Shown here: one piece after another, positions 34,125-43,154 of the stretch
How positions within the stretch are numbered: the stretch's first letter is position 1
How the letters are laid out: the number at the start of each line of letters is the position of its first letter
NCBI GenBank assembly: GCA_035629775.1
Contig: DASPHG010000007.1
Span: forward strand, 1 to 64,000
Direction: 5' to 3'
Length of the DNA: 64,000 nt
From: DASPHG01 sp035629775
GTDB lineage: Bacteria; Actinomycetota; Thermoleophilia; Solirubrobacterales; Thermoleophilaceae
Position numbers and translations under genes: made by a program
The notes under the pieces: model-generated
What the model saw: only the letters and a program-made list of their open reading frames with translations
Databases searched by the model: none
Told to the model about the DNA's origin: nothing

Positions 34125-35484
34125 CGCCGAAGTAACGCTAGCACTGCTCCGAGCCCTCGATGATGCTCTCGAGAGCCGGGCGGTTCTGTTCGGCCGACCC
34201 CCGCCCGAGGGTCGGGACATCGACCTGATCGTGCGCCCGTCGGATGCGGCCCTGGCCTCCGCTGCTCTCCTCGACCTCGGTTTCAGGAAGCACGGACACC
34301 GGCTCACTCGCTTCCGTGACTGCCGAGTGGACGTGGTCGAGCTGATCGAACCGGAGATGTGGGGCCTCGGGGAGGCCGCTGCGGACGCTCTCTTCAGCGG
34401 CGGCGAGCCGCTCGAGGAGTACGAGCACATCGCCGCTCCGGCTCCTCACCACGCCCTACTGATCACGGCACGCAAGCTGGCCGTCACCGGGGCGGCCATC
34501 ACGGATGAGCGGCGCGCGAGGGTACGGGCGCTCGCGGAACGCGACGCGTCGGCTTGGGAGACCGCCGAACGCGAGGCGCCGGGATGGGGAGCCCACGCAG
34601 CACTCGAGGCACTTCGCTCGTCGCTCGATCGCTCGGCACTGCCGCGAAGCCGCCGGGTGGCGGCGCTCGGCGAGCTGGCCCGCGCGCGGGGAGTGGGCGG
34701 CGGGGCCGCACTCGTCGCCGCCGGGCGGCGCGGTCTGCCGGTGCCGCGGCGCGGCCACGTGATTGCCTTCTCCGGGCTCGACGGCTCCGGCAAGTCCACC
34801 CAGGCAGAGGCGCTGGAGCGGGCGCTTCAAGCGATCGGCTTCGACACGGTCACGCGGTGGACCTCACTGACGTCTCATCCGCCGCTGCTGAAGGCCTTCA
34901 CGAGAACCGTGAAGCGCGTCGCGGGCGGCCCCTCGCCCGGGGCGAGCCCCGCGGAACCGCCCGCGAGCGCCGACGCGCAGTCGGGCGATGATCCCGTCCG
35001 TGCGATCCGTAGCCGGAGCAAGGCGATCACGTGGATGTGGGCCTTCGTCGTCGCGATCGCGAACGGCTGGTCCCAGGGACGCGCCGTCACCCCGAGCTAC
35101 GCCCGGGGGAAGGTGGTCATCTGCGACCGCTACATCCTCGACTCGGTGGTCAACCTGCGCTACCGGTACCCCGAGATCCGCTGGCTGAAATTGCACGAGG
35201 CGGTCATCCGGCTGCTGTCGCCAAAGCCCGACATGAGCTGGTTCCTGGATGTCCCGGGCGAGGTCGCCACCGCTCGCCGGGACGACTACAGCGTCGCGCA
35301 GAACAATGTCCGCGCACAGCTCTACCGAGATGAGCACGAACGGCTGGGGGCGCGGCGACTCGATGGATGCCGCCCCGCGCAGGAACTGTGCGAGGAGATC
35401 GGCGCCGCGGTCCTGGAAACGGTCGTCGAGTCGCGGCCCCCGAGCCCGTTCGAGCCTCCCCAGGCTGTACGTGCCGCGACGTGA
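34105..35484 (+). CDS. Nucleotidyltransferase/thymidylate-kinase-like fusion
   Basis: A 459 aa protein from ATG 34105 (ATG 34090 also possible). Residues 1-170 resemble a minimal nucleotidyltransferase: VLFGRPPPEGRDIDLIVRPS holds the G...DxD metal site and RVDVVELIEP a third acidic residue. From about 220 a P-loop kinase follows: Walker A FSGLDGSGKSTQ, DRYILDSVVNLRYRYPEI like the thymidylate kinase DR(Y/F) region, and LID DVPGEVATARRDDYS. It is not a housekeeping tmk, being twice as long and in a glycan locus. It may phosphorylate and activate an unusual nucleotide or sugar precursor. Its start overlaps the divergent kinase fusion; its stop overlaps the next gene (GTGA). Confidence 0.85.
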   Translation: MQSSPAIAEVTLALLRALDDALESRAVLFGRPPPEGRDIDLIVRPSDAALASAALLDLGFRKHGHRLTRFRDCRVDVVELIEPEMWGLGEAAADALFSGGEPLEEYEHIAAPAPHHALLITARKLAVTGAAITDERRARVRALAERDASAWETAEREAPGWGAHAALEALRSSLDRSALPRSRRVAALGELARARGVGGGAALVAAGRRGLPVPRRGHVIAFSGLDGSGKSTQAEALERALQAIGFDTVTRWTSLTSHPPLLKAFTRTVKRVAGGPSPGASPAEPPASADAQSGDDPVRAIRSRSKAITWMWAFVVAIANGWSQGRAVTPSYARGKVVICDRYILDSVVNLRYRYPEIRWLKLHEAVIRLLSPKPDMSWFLDVPGEVATARRDDYSVAQNNVRAQLYRDEHERLGARRLDGCRPAQELCEEIGAAVLETVVESRPPSPFEPPQAVRAAT

Positions 35485-36938
35485 GCGCCTCGCTGGGGAG
35501 ATTTCCGCTCCGGTGGGAGCCGCCCCTGGCGGTCGCCCTCGCCGGCGTGCTCGGGCTCCTGATCGCGTTCAACCCCTTGCTTGCCGTGCTCGGCGTCGGG
35601 ATCGGGTGCGTCGTGATGGCGATTGGCCTGATCGATATCTCGGTGCCCGCGGCCGGCCTCGGGTTCGTCATCTTCGGACATCTCGTCACGGGCCAGTTCT
35701 ATGTGATCGGGCTCCTTCCGGAGGCCTTCGCGGCGGTGCTCGACGTCGTGCTGGTCGCCGTGGCCGCATGCGTGGCGCTCCGGCCCCAGCCACGGTCGCC
35801 CCGAAGCCATATCGCGACGTGGCTGTTCCTCGGCCTGGCAACGATTTCCATCGTCAACCCGCTCGTGCCTTCACTGAACTACGGCACGTTCGGCCTCCGT
35901 CAGGTCGTGCTTCCGCTGGTCGCGCTGTTGGTCGTCAAGGAAGCCGAGCTCACGCCGCGGGATCGGCAGTTTCTCATTTGGCTCCTCGCCCTCGGCTGGG
36001 CGATAAACGTCGCGCTCGCCACCCGGCAGTGGTTCGGCGACTTCACCGCCGCCGAGGTTGCTTGGCTCGAGTCACAGCGGGCTACGTATCTGGTCGACGA
36101 TCAGATCCGCCTGTTGGGCGCCACGCAGTCCAACCAGGACTTCGGGTTCCTCGCGGCCGTGGCTGTCCCATCTGTGACGGTGCTCTTCCTCGCCAGCGAA
36201 CGCCGCGCATTCCGGGTCGCCCTGGGCGTTCTGTTGCTCTTGTCCCTGGCGGTCCTTTTCGGATCGCTGCTGAGAACCACACTGGTTGGGGGGATCGTCG
36301 GCGCGATTCTCGCGGCGGTGCTCGTCACCGTGAGGCAGGGTCGCCCGGAGCGCCTCGTCGGCTTCGTTGGGCTCCTCGTCACCCTGCTACTCGCGCTAAC
36401 GGTCGTACTCCCGGGCCGACTCCTACCCGAAGACAAGGCAACGACGCTGTCCACGCGGGTCGTCTCGATCTTCAGCCCTGGCGAGGACGCGTCATTCCAG
36501 GCGCGATCTGCCGAGGTCTGGCCGCAGACCCTGGAGATCATCAGCGAGCACCCGGTGGGCGGCGGCCCGGGAGCATCAGGTCCGCTGTCCCAGGCGCGCT
36601 CCTCGGAGGCCCCGTTCGGGCCGGTTGTGCCCGACAACGGCTACCTGCTCATCGCGGTGCAGTTCGGGCTGGTCGGAGTGCTCCTCTTCATGGGGATGTT
36701 CGTCACCTGGCTGCGTGACCTCTTCGCATGGGCCGGTCGCGGCCAGCTGGCCGCGGCGGCGGCGGTGGGATCCGTGGTAGCGGCGCTCGTGGCGATGCTC
36801 GCCGGCGGCTACTGGAGCCTCGTGAATCCGTCGGTCATCCTCGGGGTCATCGTGGGTCTGGGACTTCGCGGCGACGGGACCCGGGGCGAGATTCGTCCGA
36901 AACGCCCCGCCGGTACCGGCGCAACCTCACCCCGATGA
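35481..36938 (+). CDS. O-antigen ligase/Wzy-like polymerase
   Basis: A 485 aa polytopic membrane protein from GTG 35481 (VSASLGRFPLRWEPPLAVAL), overlapping the preceding stop by four bases. About eleven helices are evident. The large extracytoplasmic loop between the last helices carries the ligase/polymerase signature region: ARSAEVWPQTLEIISEHPVG followed by a Gly-rich turn (GGGPGASGPLSQ) and VVPDNGYLLIAVQFGLVGVL. It is probably the polymerase of the Wzx/Wzy pathway or a ligase to a surface acceptor; Wzy and WaaL cannot be told apart from sequence alone. Same operon as the nucleotidyltransferase/kinase and a GT4 enzyme. Confidence 0.88.
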   Translation: MSASLGRFPLRWEPPLAVALAGVLGLLIAFNPLLAVLGVGIGCVVMAIGLIDISVPAAGLGFVIFGHLVTGQFYVIGLLPEAFAAVLDVVLVAVAACVALRPQPRSPRSHIATWLFLGLATISIVNPLVPSLNYGTFGLRQVVLPLVALLVVKEAELTPRDRQFLIWLLALGWAINVALATRQWFGDFTAAEVAWLESQRATYLVDDQIRLLGATQSNQDFGFLAAVAVPSVTVLFLASERRAFRVALGVLLLLSLAVLFGSLLRTTLVGGIVGAILAAVLVTVRQGRPERLVGFVGLLVTLLLALTVVLPGRLLPEDKATTLSTRVVSIFSPGEDASFQARSAEVWPQTLEIISEHPVGGGPGASGPLSQARSSEAPFGPVVPDNGYLLIAVQFGLVGVLLFMGMFVTWLRDLFAWAGRGQLAAAAAVGSVVAALVAMLAGGYWSLVNPSVILGVIVGLGLRGDGTRGEIRPKRPAGTGATSPR

Positions 36939-38050
36939 CCCCGAAGCAACGCTCCGGGCAGCCGCCCCGGATCCTCGTGGTCGCCTCGCCGATGGTCTCT
37001 GCGGGCGGGGTCTACTCGTACCTGGAGCGAGTCCTGCCGCGCATCCGCGACCGCGGGTGGACGACCGGTCTGCTCTGGACCGCCCGGGTCCCGGTCGAGC
37101 CGCCGCCGGCCGACTGGAGCCGAGCCGTCGCGGAGGGAGAGTCCATGCAGGCGCGCCGGCGCCATCTCCAGAGCGAGCTGCGCACCGCGATCGAGGAGTG
37201 GCGGCCTGATGTATTGCTCTCCGTCCTGCCTCAATCCGACGTCGCCTGCGCGCATCTACGCCGTGAAACAGGATTGCCGTGGGTTGCGATGGTGCACGGC
37301 AATCCGTGGCCACGAGCCGGCGAGATGCCCTTCCTGAGACGGATCGCCTGGCGAGCAGCCGTGGCGCTCGCTTACCGCCGGGCCGATGGGATCGTCGCGG
37401 TATCGGGCGTCGTGGCCGACGAGGTCAAGTCAGCTTTGAGGCTGCGCCGTCCGATCACAAACGTCGGAAGCGGCGTCGATGTGCCCGAGCCCACCGCCCG
37501 CCCGCAGCGGTCCGAGCCGACGATTGGGTATCTGGGACGCCTCTCGCACGAGAAGGCGCCCGACCTCTTCATCGAGATCGCTCGCCTGGCCGGGACGCGC
37601 GCCCTGATCTACGGGGACGGCCCGCTCGCGGAGACCGTGACGAGCGCAGCCGCCCAACACCCGCTGATCGAGTATCACGGCTGGTCGGATCGCGATGCCG
37701 CCCTGGATGAGATCGACGTGCTGGTGGTGGCGTCCCGTCGCGAGGCGATGCCGCTCGTCGTCCTGGAGGCGGGCGCGCGTGGCATCTGCACGATCGCCCG
37801 GGACACCGGAGGTATCGGCGAGGTCCTGTCACTCGACCCCGAGCTCAGCAAGAGGTGTCTACTCCCGCGAACCGCGGAGCCCGCAGATTTCGCTGCCTCG
37901 CTGCGCACTCTGCTCGACGCGCCGCAGGAGCGCGATCAGCTCGCCCTGCGCCTCCATGAAGTGGTGCGACGGCATTTCGCACTCGACAAGCACGTCGATC
38001 GGCTGCTTGGCGCGGTCGAATCCATCCTCGCGCCTCCGCAACAGCACTAG
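36935..38050 (+). CDS. GT4-family glycosyltransferase
   Basis: A 371 aa GT-B enzyme from ATG 36935 with ATGA overlap to the ligase-like gene. Acceptor loop SPMVSAGGVYSYLERVL; donor domain EPTIGYLGRLSHEKAPDLFI, YHGWSDRDAALDEIDVLVVA and SRREAMPLVVLEAGARGICT with the E-x7-E pair. It is one of five GT4 enzymes in the locus. Its stop overlaps by four bases the stop of the opposite-strand TPR-containing polymerase-like gene. Confidence 0.92.
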   Translation: MTPKQRSGQPPRILVVASPMVSAGGVYSYLERVLPRIRDRGWTTGLLWTARVPVEPPPADWSRAVAEGESMQARRRHLQSELRTAIEEWRPDVLLSVLPQSDVACAHLRRETGLPWVAMVHGNPWPRAGEMPFLRRIAWRAAVALAYRRADGIVAVSGVVADEVKSALRLRRPITNVGSGVDVPEPTARPQRSEPTIGYLGRLSHEKAPDLFIEIARLAGTRALIYGDGPLAETVTSAAAQHPLIEYHGWSDRDAALDEIDVLVVASRREAMPLVVLEAGARGICTIARDTGGIGEVLSLDPELSKRCLLPRTAEPADFAASLRTLLDAPQERDQLALRLHEVVRRHFALDKHVDRLLGAVESILAPPQQH

Positions 38051-39927
38051 CGGGGAAGGAATTCTGCGCGCGGATTGAGCCGCCGGGCTGTCGCGAGAGC
38101 CTGGCGTGCACCATCGACATCACCGGCGCGGGTCCTGAGCCGCGCTGCAACCAGCCAGATCCGCCAGTCGTCAGGTGCGCGCGAGATCGCTTGCTCGACG
38201 TGCCCCAATGCGGCGGCGAGGTCGCGTCGCTCCTCGAGCAGGGCCAGCTGTAGCCGCGGTGCAGCGGCCCAAGGCGTCGCCGAGCGCGCGCCGCGGGCCT
38301 CGTCGACCGCATGCTCGAGATTCCCGGCGCGGAACGCCTCGCGGCTGTCGGACAGGTGGTCCTCGGCCACGTAGGAGACGAGGCCGATCCCCATACAGGC
38401 GATTCCGAGCGTCATCGCGACTCCAAGGCGAGCCGCGGTCGCGCCCCGGGCCTCGCGACTTTTGCTGGCCTCCACACTCAGGATGCCGAGCGCGACGATG
38501 ACGGGCGCGAAAGCCGCGGGCAGCTCCCAGGTCCAATCCACGCTTGCCGAGACCATGCCGGCCACGACGATCGCCCCCGCCGCGCGTCCCGCAGCGGAGA
38601 GACGACTGCCCATCCGCAGGCCGGCGGCCAGTGGTACCAGCAGGAACGCGAGCAACAGAAGTGCGCCCACGATTCCGAGCTGCGCCAACGTCTCCATGTA
38701 CAGCGAGTGCGCGTCCCGCACGGGTTGATAGCGCGGACCGGTCTCCGTCCACCATTGCTCGAACGCGCCGGCGCCGATTCCGCGTAGCGGCTCGGCCTCG
38801 AAGGCGGTCCAGGCGTTTTCCCAGAGTTGGTAGCGACCACTCCCGCCGCCGCTGCCGAGGTGGCTCACGACGAAGCCCGTCTCGACCTGCACCGGCCGGT
38901 CGGGCAGCGGCTCCTTGAACTCGCTCCAGCGGTCCTGAGGGAGCCCCGCGACCAGCGCACCGAGCACCACGACCGCAACTCCGACCCAGGCGACGATTCC
39001 GGCAGTCCGCGGCACTCGTAACGGCATGACCCAGCGATCGGCGACGAACCGAACGGCAGCGGTCAGCATGACCATCAGGGCCGTGGCCACGATCATCTCG
39101 ACCCGTTCCTCACCGCTCGTCGACGCGTCCACGTCACCGTCCATAAACGCCTGCCGACCGTCGGCGAACAGGGCAAGGGCCACGGTGGCCGCGCCAGCGA
39201 GCGCGATCCCTCCGACCAGCGGAACGCGCCTCGGCCCGACCGCGGCAAGTGCGAGCAACCCGGCCGCGAGCGCGCCGAACCCGCCGCGCGAAGCCGTCAG
39301 GAAAAGCGCAAGTCCGGCGATCGGGATGGCGGAAACTGCGAGTGCGCGGGTGGCGCGAGCCTGGGCCTCGGCCCCGAAATGCGCCAGCAAGACGACCGTG
39401 AGTGCCAGCACGGCGCCGAGGCCGTTCCAGTAGTTGACGGGATAGCTCAGCCGTGGACTGGTGGCTGCGAGCAGCCCGAGGTCCGATTGATCTGGAAATA
39501 GAGACGGCACGAGCCTGCTCCCGAGCGCGAAGAGCGCCACCGCAGTCAGCCCGAGTGTCAGGCCAGAAAGCCATATACGTCCACCAGGCCGCGACGTGAT
39601 CACCACGAGCGCGAACAGGCCGAGGTATGCCGCCACGCGCACCGTCTCCGTGAAGACCGAACCGTCGTCGCTCGCCCACCCGGACGAGAGCAGCGTGAAC
39701 ACACCGAGGCCGAGGAGTGCGCCGCCGGCGATTAGCGCCGGGCGCGAAACCGCCACTGGCTCGCGGAGCCGGCCGATCGCGCCTATCATGAAAGCGGACC
39801 AGACGAGGACGGCCGTCGCCGCGCGTGCCTGTTCGCCGTAGCCGCCATCCAGCAACGCGATCGCAAGACACGCGCCCGCGATCACCGCCACCCCGACTCC
39901 TCGGAGTTTCCTATGCGAAACGCTCAT
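38047..39927 (-). CDS. O-antigen ligase/polymerase-like protein with C-terminal TPR
   Basis: A 626 aa membrane protein. The first roughly 500 residues contain about twelve helices and the O-antigen-ligase motif RGIGAGAFEQWWTETGPRYQ, PVRDAHSLYMETLAQLGIVG, in which the His of DAHS is characteristic. The last 120 residues are soluble and TPR-like (FRAGNLEHAVDEARGARSAT, LALLEERRDLAAALGHVEQA, RLRTRAGDVDGARQALATAR). This Wzy_C plus TPR layout recurs in actinobacterial polysaccharide loci. The ATG 39927 start overlaps the divergent small gene by 15 bp; an internal GTG about 12 codons later would remove the overlap. It is the second polymerase/ligase of the locus. Confidence 0.9.
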   Translation of the reverse strand: MSVSHRKLRGVGVAVIAGACLAIALLDGGYGEQARAATAVLVWSAFMIGAIGRLREPVAVSRPALIAGGALLGLGVFTLLSSGWASDDGSVFTETVRVAAYLGLFALVVITSRPGGRIWLSGLTLGLTAVALFALGSRLVPSLFPDQSDLGLLAATSPRLSYPVNYWNGLGAVLALTVVLLAHFGAEAQARATRALAVSAIPIAGLALFLTASRGGFGALAAGLLALAAVGPRRVPLVGGIALAGAATVALALFADGRQAFMDGDVDASTSGEERVEMIVATALMVMLTAAVRFVADRWVMPLRVPRTAGIVAWVGVAVVVLGALVAGLPQDRWSEFKEPLPDRPVQVETGFVVSHLGSGGGSGRYQLWENAWTAFEAEPLRGIGAGAFEQWWTETGPRYQPVRDAHSLYMETLAQLGIVGALLLLAFLLVPLAAGLRMGSRLSAAGRAAGAIVVAGMVSASVDWTWELPAAFAPVIVALGILSVEASKSREARGATAARLGVAMTLGIACMGIGLVSYVAEDHLSDSREAFRAGNLEHAVDEARGARSATPWAAAPRLQLALLEERRDLAAALGHVEQAISRAPDDWRIWLVAARLRTRAGDVDGARQALATARRLNPRAEFLPR

Positions 39928-40389
39928 ACGATCAGCGCGACGATAGTCCTCGCACTCGTCACGGGGACGGCGGCCTCCAGCGCGCTTGCACAGCCGCTTC
40001 CCGAGAACAACTCAGCACTGGACCAGTACGTCGCGAGCCTGCCGGAGCCTGGCGGGAAACGGCCCGTGGGGTTCGAGACCGATGAGAAGGCAGCGCCGCT
40101 CTCCCGCGCCATCCGACGACAGCTCGCGTCGACCCCGAACGGGGACGCGCTTCAGCGCGTCGCGACCTCGGTCGCGCTGGGCGCACCCGCCCGCTCCGAG
40201 AGCGACGCGTCTGGTCCACGCATAGGCCGGGGCTCGGGGAACGTCTTCGCTCCCGTTTTCGACGACGACACCGGGAGCCCGGTGTCGGCGGTGGCCAAAT
40301 CCACCGTGGCGCCGCTGATCCTCGCGGCCCTGGCACTCGCGCTAGGCGCGCTGCTGCTTCTGCCGCGCGTCAGGTCGCATGCCGAGTAG
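39913..40389 (+). CDS. Small exported protein with C-terminal membrane anchor, function unknown
   Basis: A 158 aa protein from ATG 39913. Signal peptide SATIVLALVTGTAASSALAQ, a polar Ser/Ala/Pro-rich ectodomain of about 90 residues with no Cys, and a C-terminal helix VAPLILAALALALGALLLLP followed by RVRSHAE as a positive cytoplasmic stop. It is therefore a type I bitopic protein. I recognise no family. It overlaps the next gene (glycosidase) by 11 nt and the divergent polymerase/ligase gene by 15 nt, so it is likely part of the surface-polysaccharide machinery, perhaps an assembly accessory; that role is inferred from context. Confidence 0.75.
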   Translation: MRNAHTISATIVLALVTGTAASSALAQPLPENNSALDQYVASLPEPGGKRPVGFETDEKAAPLSRAIRRQLASTPNGDALQRVATSVALGAPARSESDASGPRIGRGSGNVFAPVFDDDTGSPVSAVAKSTVAPLILAALALALGALLLLPRVRSHAE

Positions 40390-41464
40390 CCGCCCGACCC
40401 GGGCGGTTGGTGTCGCGGCGATTCTCTGCTGTGTGTTCGCCGTCGCATTGACTCCGGTCGCACCCCCGCCCGCGCAGGCCAAGCAGTCGTTCTTCGGCGT
40501 CCAGGGATGGGTGCCCCCCTCACCCAAGCAGTTCAAGCGGCTCAGTCGCCAGGGGGTCGGGATGGTTCGAATGACTCTGGGCTGGGGGCAGCATGAGCCG
40601 CGCCGCGGGAAACGGACCTGGGGGTACGGCGACGACATGGTCGCGCGGGCAGCCCTCGCGCGCGTCAAGCTTCTACCCGTCCTCGTCGGGACGCCCTGGT
40701 TCGCGTCGAAGAATCCGCTCCATCCGCCGACGACCCGTAAGGGGCGCCGAGGCTATGCGCGATACGTCGAAGACGTCGTCCGGCGGTATGGGCGACGCGG
40801 GAGATTCTGGAAGCGGAACCCTCATCTGCCATACAAGCCGATCACCTCGTGGCAGGTCTGGAACGAGCCGAATTTCCCGGCGTGGTGGCTGAACCGGCCC
40901 AACGCCAAGCAGTACGTATCGTTTCTCCGGCTTGCGGCGAAGCGAATAAGGAAGGCGGACCCGAAGGCCCGGGTGGTCCTGGCGGGGCTACCGGAAACCA
41001 AGACCGGGATTCCTGCAACAAAGTTCCTGCGGCAGATCTACAGAGTGCGCGGCGCGAAGAAGCACTTCGACGTCGTCGCGCTCAATACGTACGCACACGA
41101 TCACCGCGGCGTCTTCGGAGCGCTCAAGCGGGCACGCCGGACGATGCGCAAACACGGCGATCGGCGCGCCAAGATCATGATCAGCGAGATCGGGTGGGCG
41201 ACGGGTGGTGACGAGAGCAGGCGGACGCACCCGTTCCGCACGACGCTCAAGGGTCAGGCGCGGCGGCTCCGGGTGACCTTCCGCAAACTGAAGAAGCACC
41301 GCGAGCGCTACCGGATCACCAATGTCATTTGGTTCAGCCTCCGCGATCGCGCCGCTCGGGAGGACGAGCCGAACTGGTGGGGCCTCCACACCGGGCTCTT
41401 CTTCGCCGACGGGCGCCCGAAGCCCGCTTGGCGCGCCTACACCAGCTTCACGAAAGCGAAGTAG
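40379..41464 (+). CDS. Secreted GH-A clan glycoside hydrolase-like protein
   Basis: A 361 aa exported protein from ATG 40379. Signal peptide VGVAAILCCVFAVALTPVAP. TIM-barrel glycosidase features are clear: the acid/base Glu in WQVWNEPNFPAWWL and the nucleophile Glu in IMISEIGWATGGDE, about 110 residues apart, as in clan GH-A families such as GH5 and GH39. The protein is markedly basic (KRARRTMRKHGDRRAKIMIS). It is likely to cut or edit the polymer made by this locus, or to release it. Family number and bond specificity cannot be given. Coupled to the upstream bitopic protein by an 11-nt overlap. Confidence 0.88.
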   Translation: MPSSRPTRAVGVAAILCCVFAVALTPVAPPPAQAKQSFFGVQGWVPPSPKQFKRLSRQGVGMVRMTLGWGQHEPRRGKRTWGYGDDMVARAALARVKLLPVLVGTPWFASKNPLHPPTTRKGRRGYARYVEDVVRRYGRRGRFWKRNPHLPYKPITSWQVWNEPNFPAWWLNRPNAKQYVSFLRLAAKRIRKADPKARVVLAGLPETKTGIPATKFLRQIYRVRGAKKHFDVVALNTYAHDHRGVFGALKRARRTMRKHGDRRAKIMISEIGWATGGDESRRTHPFRTTLKGQARRLRVTFRKLKKHRERYRITNVIWFSLRDRAAREDEPNWWGLHTGLFFADGRPKPAWRAYTSFTKAK

Positions 41465-41480
41465 CGGGCGGGCGTTCGCG

Positions 41481-43073
41481 TCAGCGCGGGCGCGCCCAGG
41501 CCCGCCGCACCTTGCGGCCGACCGCCACGCGCCGCTGCAACTCCGTGCGCTGCCCCGCCATGCCGACGACGTGTGCTCGGACGCGGAGGCGACGCGGCCC
41601 GAGGTCACGGGACCCGGCGCGCGCGAGGCGGCCACGGTACAGCCGCACTCGAACCGTGCGGGAGTGACTGACCCGCGCCCGCTTGCGGCGCAAAACGATC
41701 TCCCGGTTGCGGGAACGGCGCGCTCCGCGCTTCGGCGCGGTCACTCGGATCACGACCCGGCAGCGCGAGCTGCAACGCACGCGTACGGGTAGCCGGCGCG
41801 GCCGAACCTTGCCGGGGCGGACCCGGACTCTGAGTCTTTTGGTGGGCTCGGACACCCTGCCACCGCGGTCATCCACGCGCTTGAGCGTGCGCTTTGGCTT
41901 TCGGGGTGGCTTCCCCACAGGATCCTCGGCGACCGGCGTCTCGGTCACCGGCGCCGACGGGTCAGCGGCGCAGCGGTAGCCGCCGGCGGGTGAATTGCCG
42001 CCGCGCATCGCCAGGACGGCGGAGCGGTAGGCCTCCCCCGAGGGCTTTAGCGACCCGTCGAGGTTCGCGATTCCGAACCACTGCTCGGGATCCTCGGCCG
42101 CGATCTCGGTCGTGACCCACGTATACGGGATGAAGCGCGTGACGCCGCAGCCCGAACCCGGCAGCCCCTCGGCGAGCGCACGCATCTGGGCGGCACGATG
42201 GGCCTCGGTCGTGGGAGGCACGGCCCACCCGGTCTCGGTGACCTCGATCGGCAGCTGCCCCACCCCGAGGAGGCGGAGCGCACCGCGCAGCGTGTTGATG
42301 CGGTCGAAGCTCGTGGCCGCGCTCCCGCCATAAGGGTGGTACGCCACCGCGCTGACGTGGGACCACAGCGCCGGCTGCCGTGCCGCCATCCGCCTTATGA
42401 ACTCGCCGACGTTGACCGAGCTCAGGCCGCCGATCACGGGCCGTCCCGCGGGATCTGCGCGGCGGACCGCCGCGGCTGCGGCCACGAAGAGGTCGGCATA
42501 GCGCTCCGGTGCTGTGGCCTGGCCGGGAAAGAACTTCTCCACGTTCGGCTCGTTCCAGATTTCGTAGCTCGTGACGGGCAGGCGCGGCAAGTCGGGATGC
42601 TGCGTCCAGAAGGTGCCTGTACTCCCGTAGCGTGCGGCGAAGGCCTGCACGAACGCGGCATAGTCGGCGGGGTCGCGCGGCGCGGACATCCAGGCGAGGT
42701 CGCCCGCGACGGTCCCCGCCCAGGTGGTCCCGTAGGCGATGGTCGGGTACCAGCGCAGACCGTTGCGGGCGAGCGCGGTCACGATCGCGTCAGGTCGATC
42801 CCAGTAATAGGTGCGGGTTCCGTCGACGGGAGCCTTCGGCTCGACCTTGCCCCATTGGGCGTCGATCCGAACGACGCCAACACCGGTGGCGGCCACTGCC
42901 GCCATGTGACGCTCCCAGGTCTCGGGCGGTGCCTTGAACAGGAACTGCGCGTTCATGCCGTAGTAATCGGCAGCGACGGCCGCGCGCGCGGGCGCGGCCA
43001 GCCATGGCGCCGCGGCGCACACGAGCAGCATGACGAGAGCGAACGTCGTCCGGCGAAGCCATCCGTGGCTCAT
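41481..43073 (-). CDS. Secreted GH-A clan glycosidase with Arg-rich C-terminal domain
   Basis: A 530 aa exported protein from ATG 43073. Signal peptide TTFALVMLLVCAAAPWLAAP. Barrel: YYGMNAQFLFKAPPETWERH, acid/base Glu in YEIWNEPNVEKFFPGQ, nucleophile Glu in PIEVTETGWAVPPTTEA; this resembles GH39-type enzymes. After about residue 370 comes a linker and roughly 130 residues of extremely basic, beta-like sequence (for example RVRVRPGKVRPRRLPVRVRC), which could bind an acidic polysaccharide or the envelope. It is convergent with the other glycosidase, with 16 bp between the stops. The deacetylase gene lies 81 bp upstream on the same strand. Confidence 0.88.
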   Translation of the reverse strand: MSHGWLRRTTFALVMLLVCAAAPWLAAPARAAVAADYYGMNAQFLFKAPPETWERHMAAVAATGVGVVRIDAQWGKVEPKAPVDGTRTYYWDRPDAIVTALARNGLRWYPTIAYGTTWAGTVAGDLAWMSAPRDPADYAAFVQAFAARYGSTGTFWTQHPDLPRLPVTSYEIWNEPNVEKFFPGQATAPERYADLFVAAAAAVRRADPAGRPVIGGLSSVNVGEFIRRMAARQPALWSHVSAVAYHPYGGSAATSFDRINTLRGALRLLGVGQLPIEVTETGWAVPPTTEAHRAAQMRALAEGLPGSGCGVTRFIPYTWVTTEIAAEDPEQWFGIANLDGSLKPSGEAYRSAVLAMRGGNSPAGGYRCAADPSAPVTETPVAEDPVGKPPRKPKRTLKRVDDRGGRVSEPTKRLRVRVRPGKVRPRRLPVRVRCSSRCRVVIRVTAPKRGARRSRNREIVLRRKRARVSHSRTVRVRLYRGRLARAGSRDLGPRRLRVRAHVVGMAGQRTELQRRVAVGRKVRRAWARPR

Positions 43074-43154
43074 GCCCTACCCATCGGACGCGCCCGCCCG
43101 CTATGTCAGTTCGGCGGCGAAACCCTGGACGGAAAGCTACTTCTCGGACCTTGG

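Noticed and set aside
34780..35484. Housekeeping thymidylate kinase (tmk)
   Set aside because: The P-loop kinase half resembles thymidylate kinase, but it is fused to a nucleotidyltransferase-like half, is coupled to a polysaccharide ligase gene, and lacks the compact size of Tmk.
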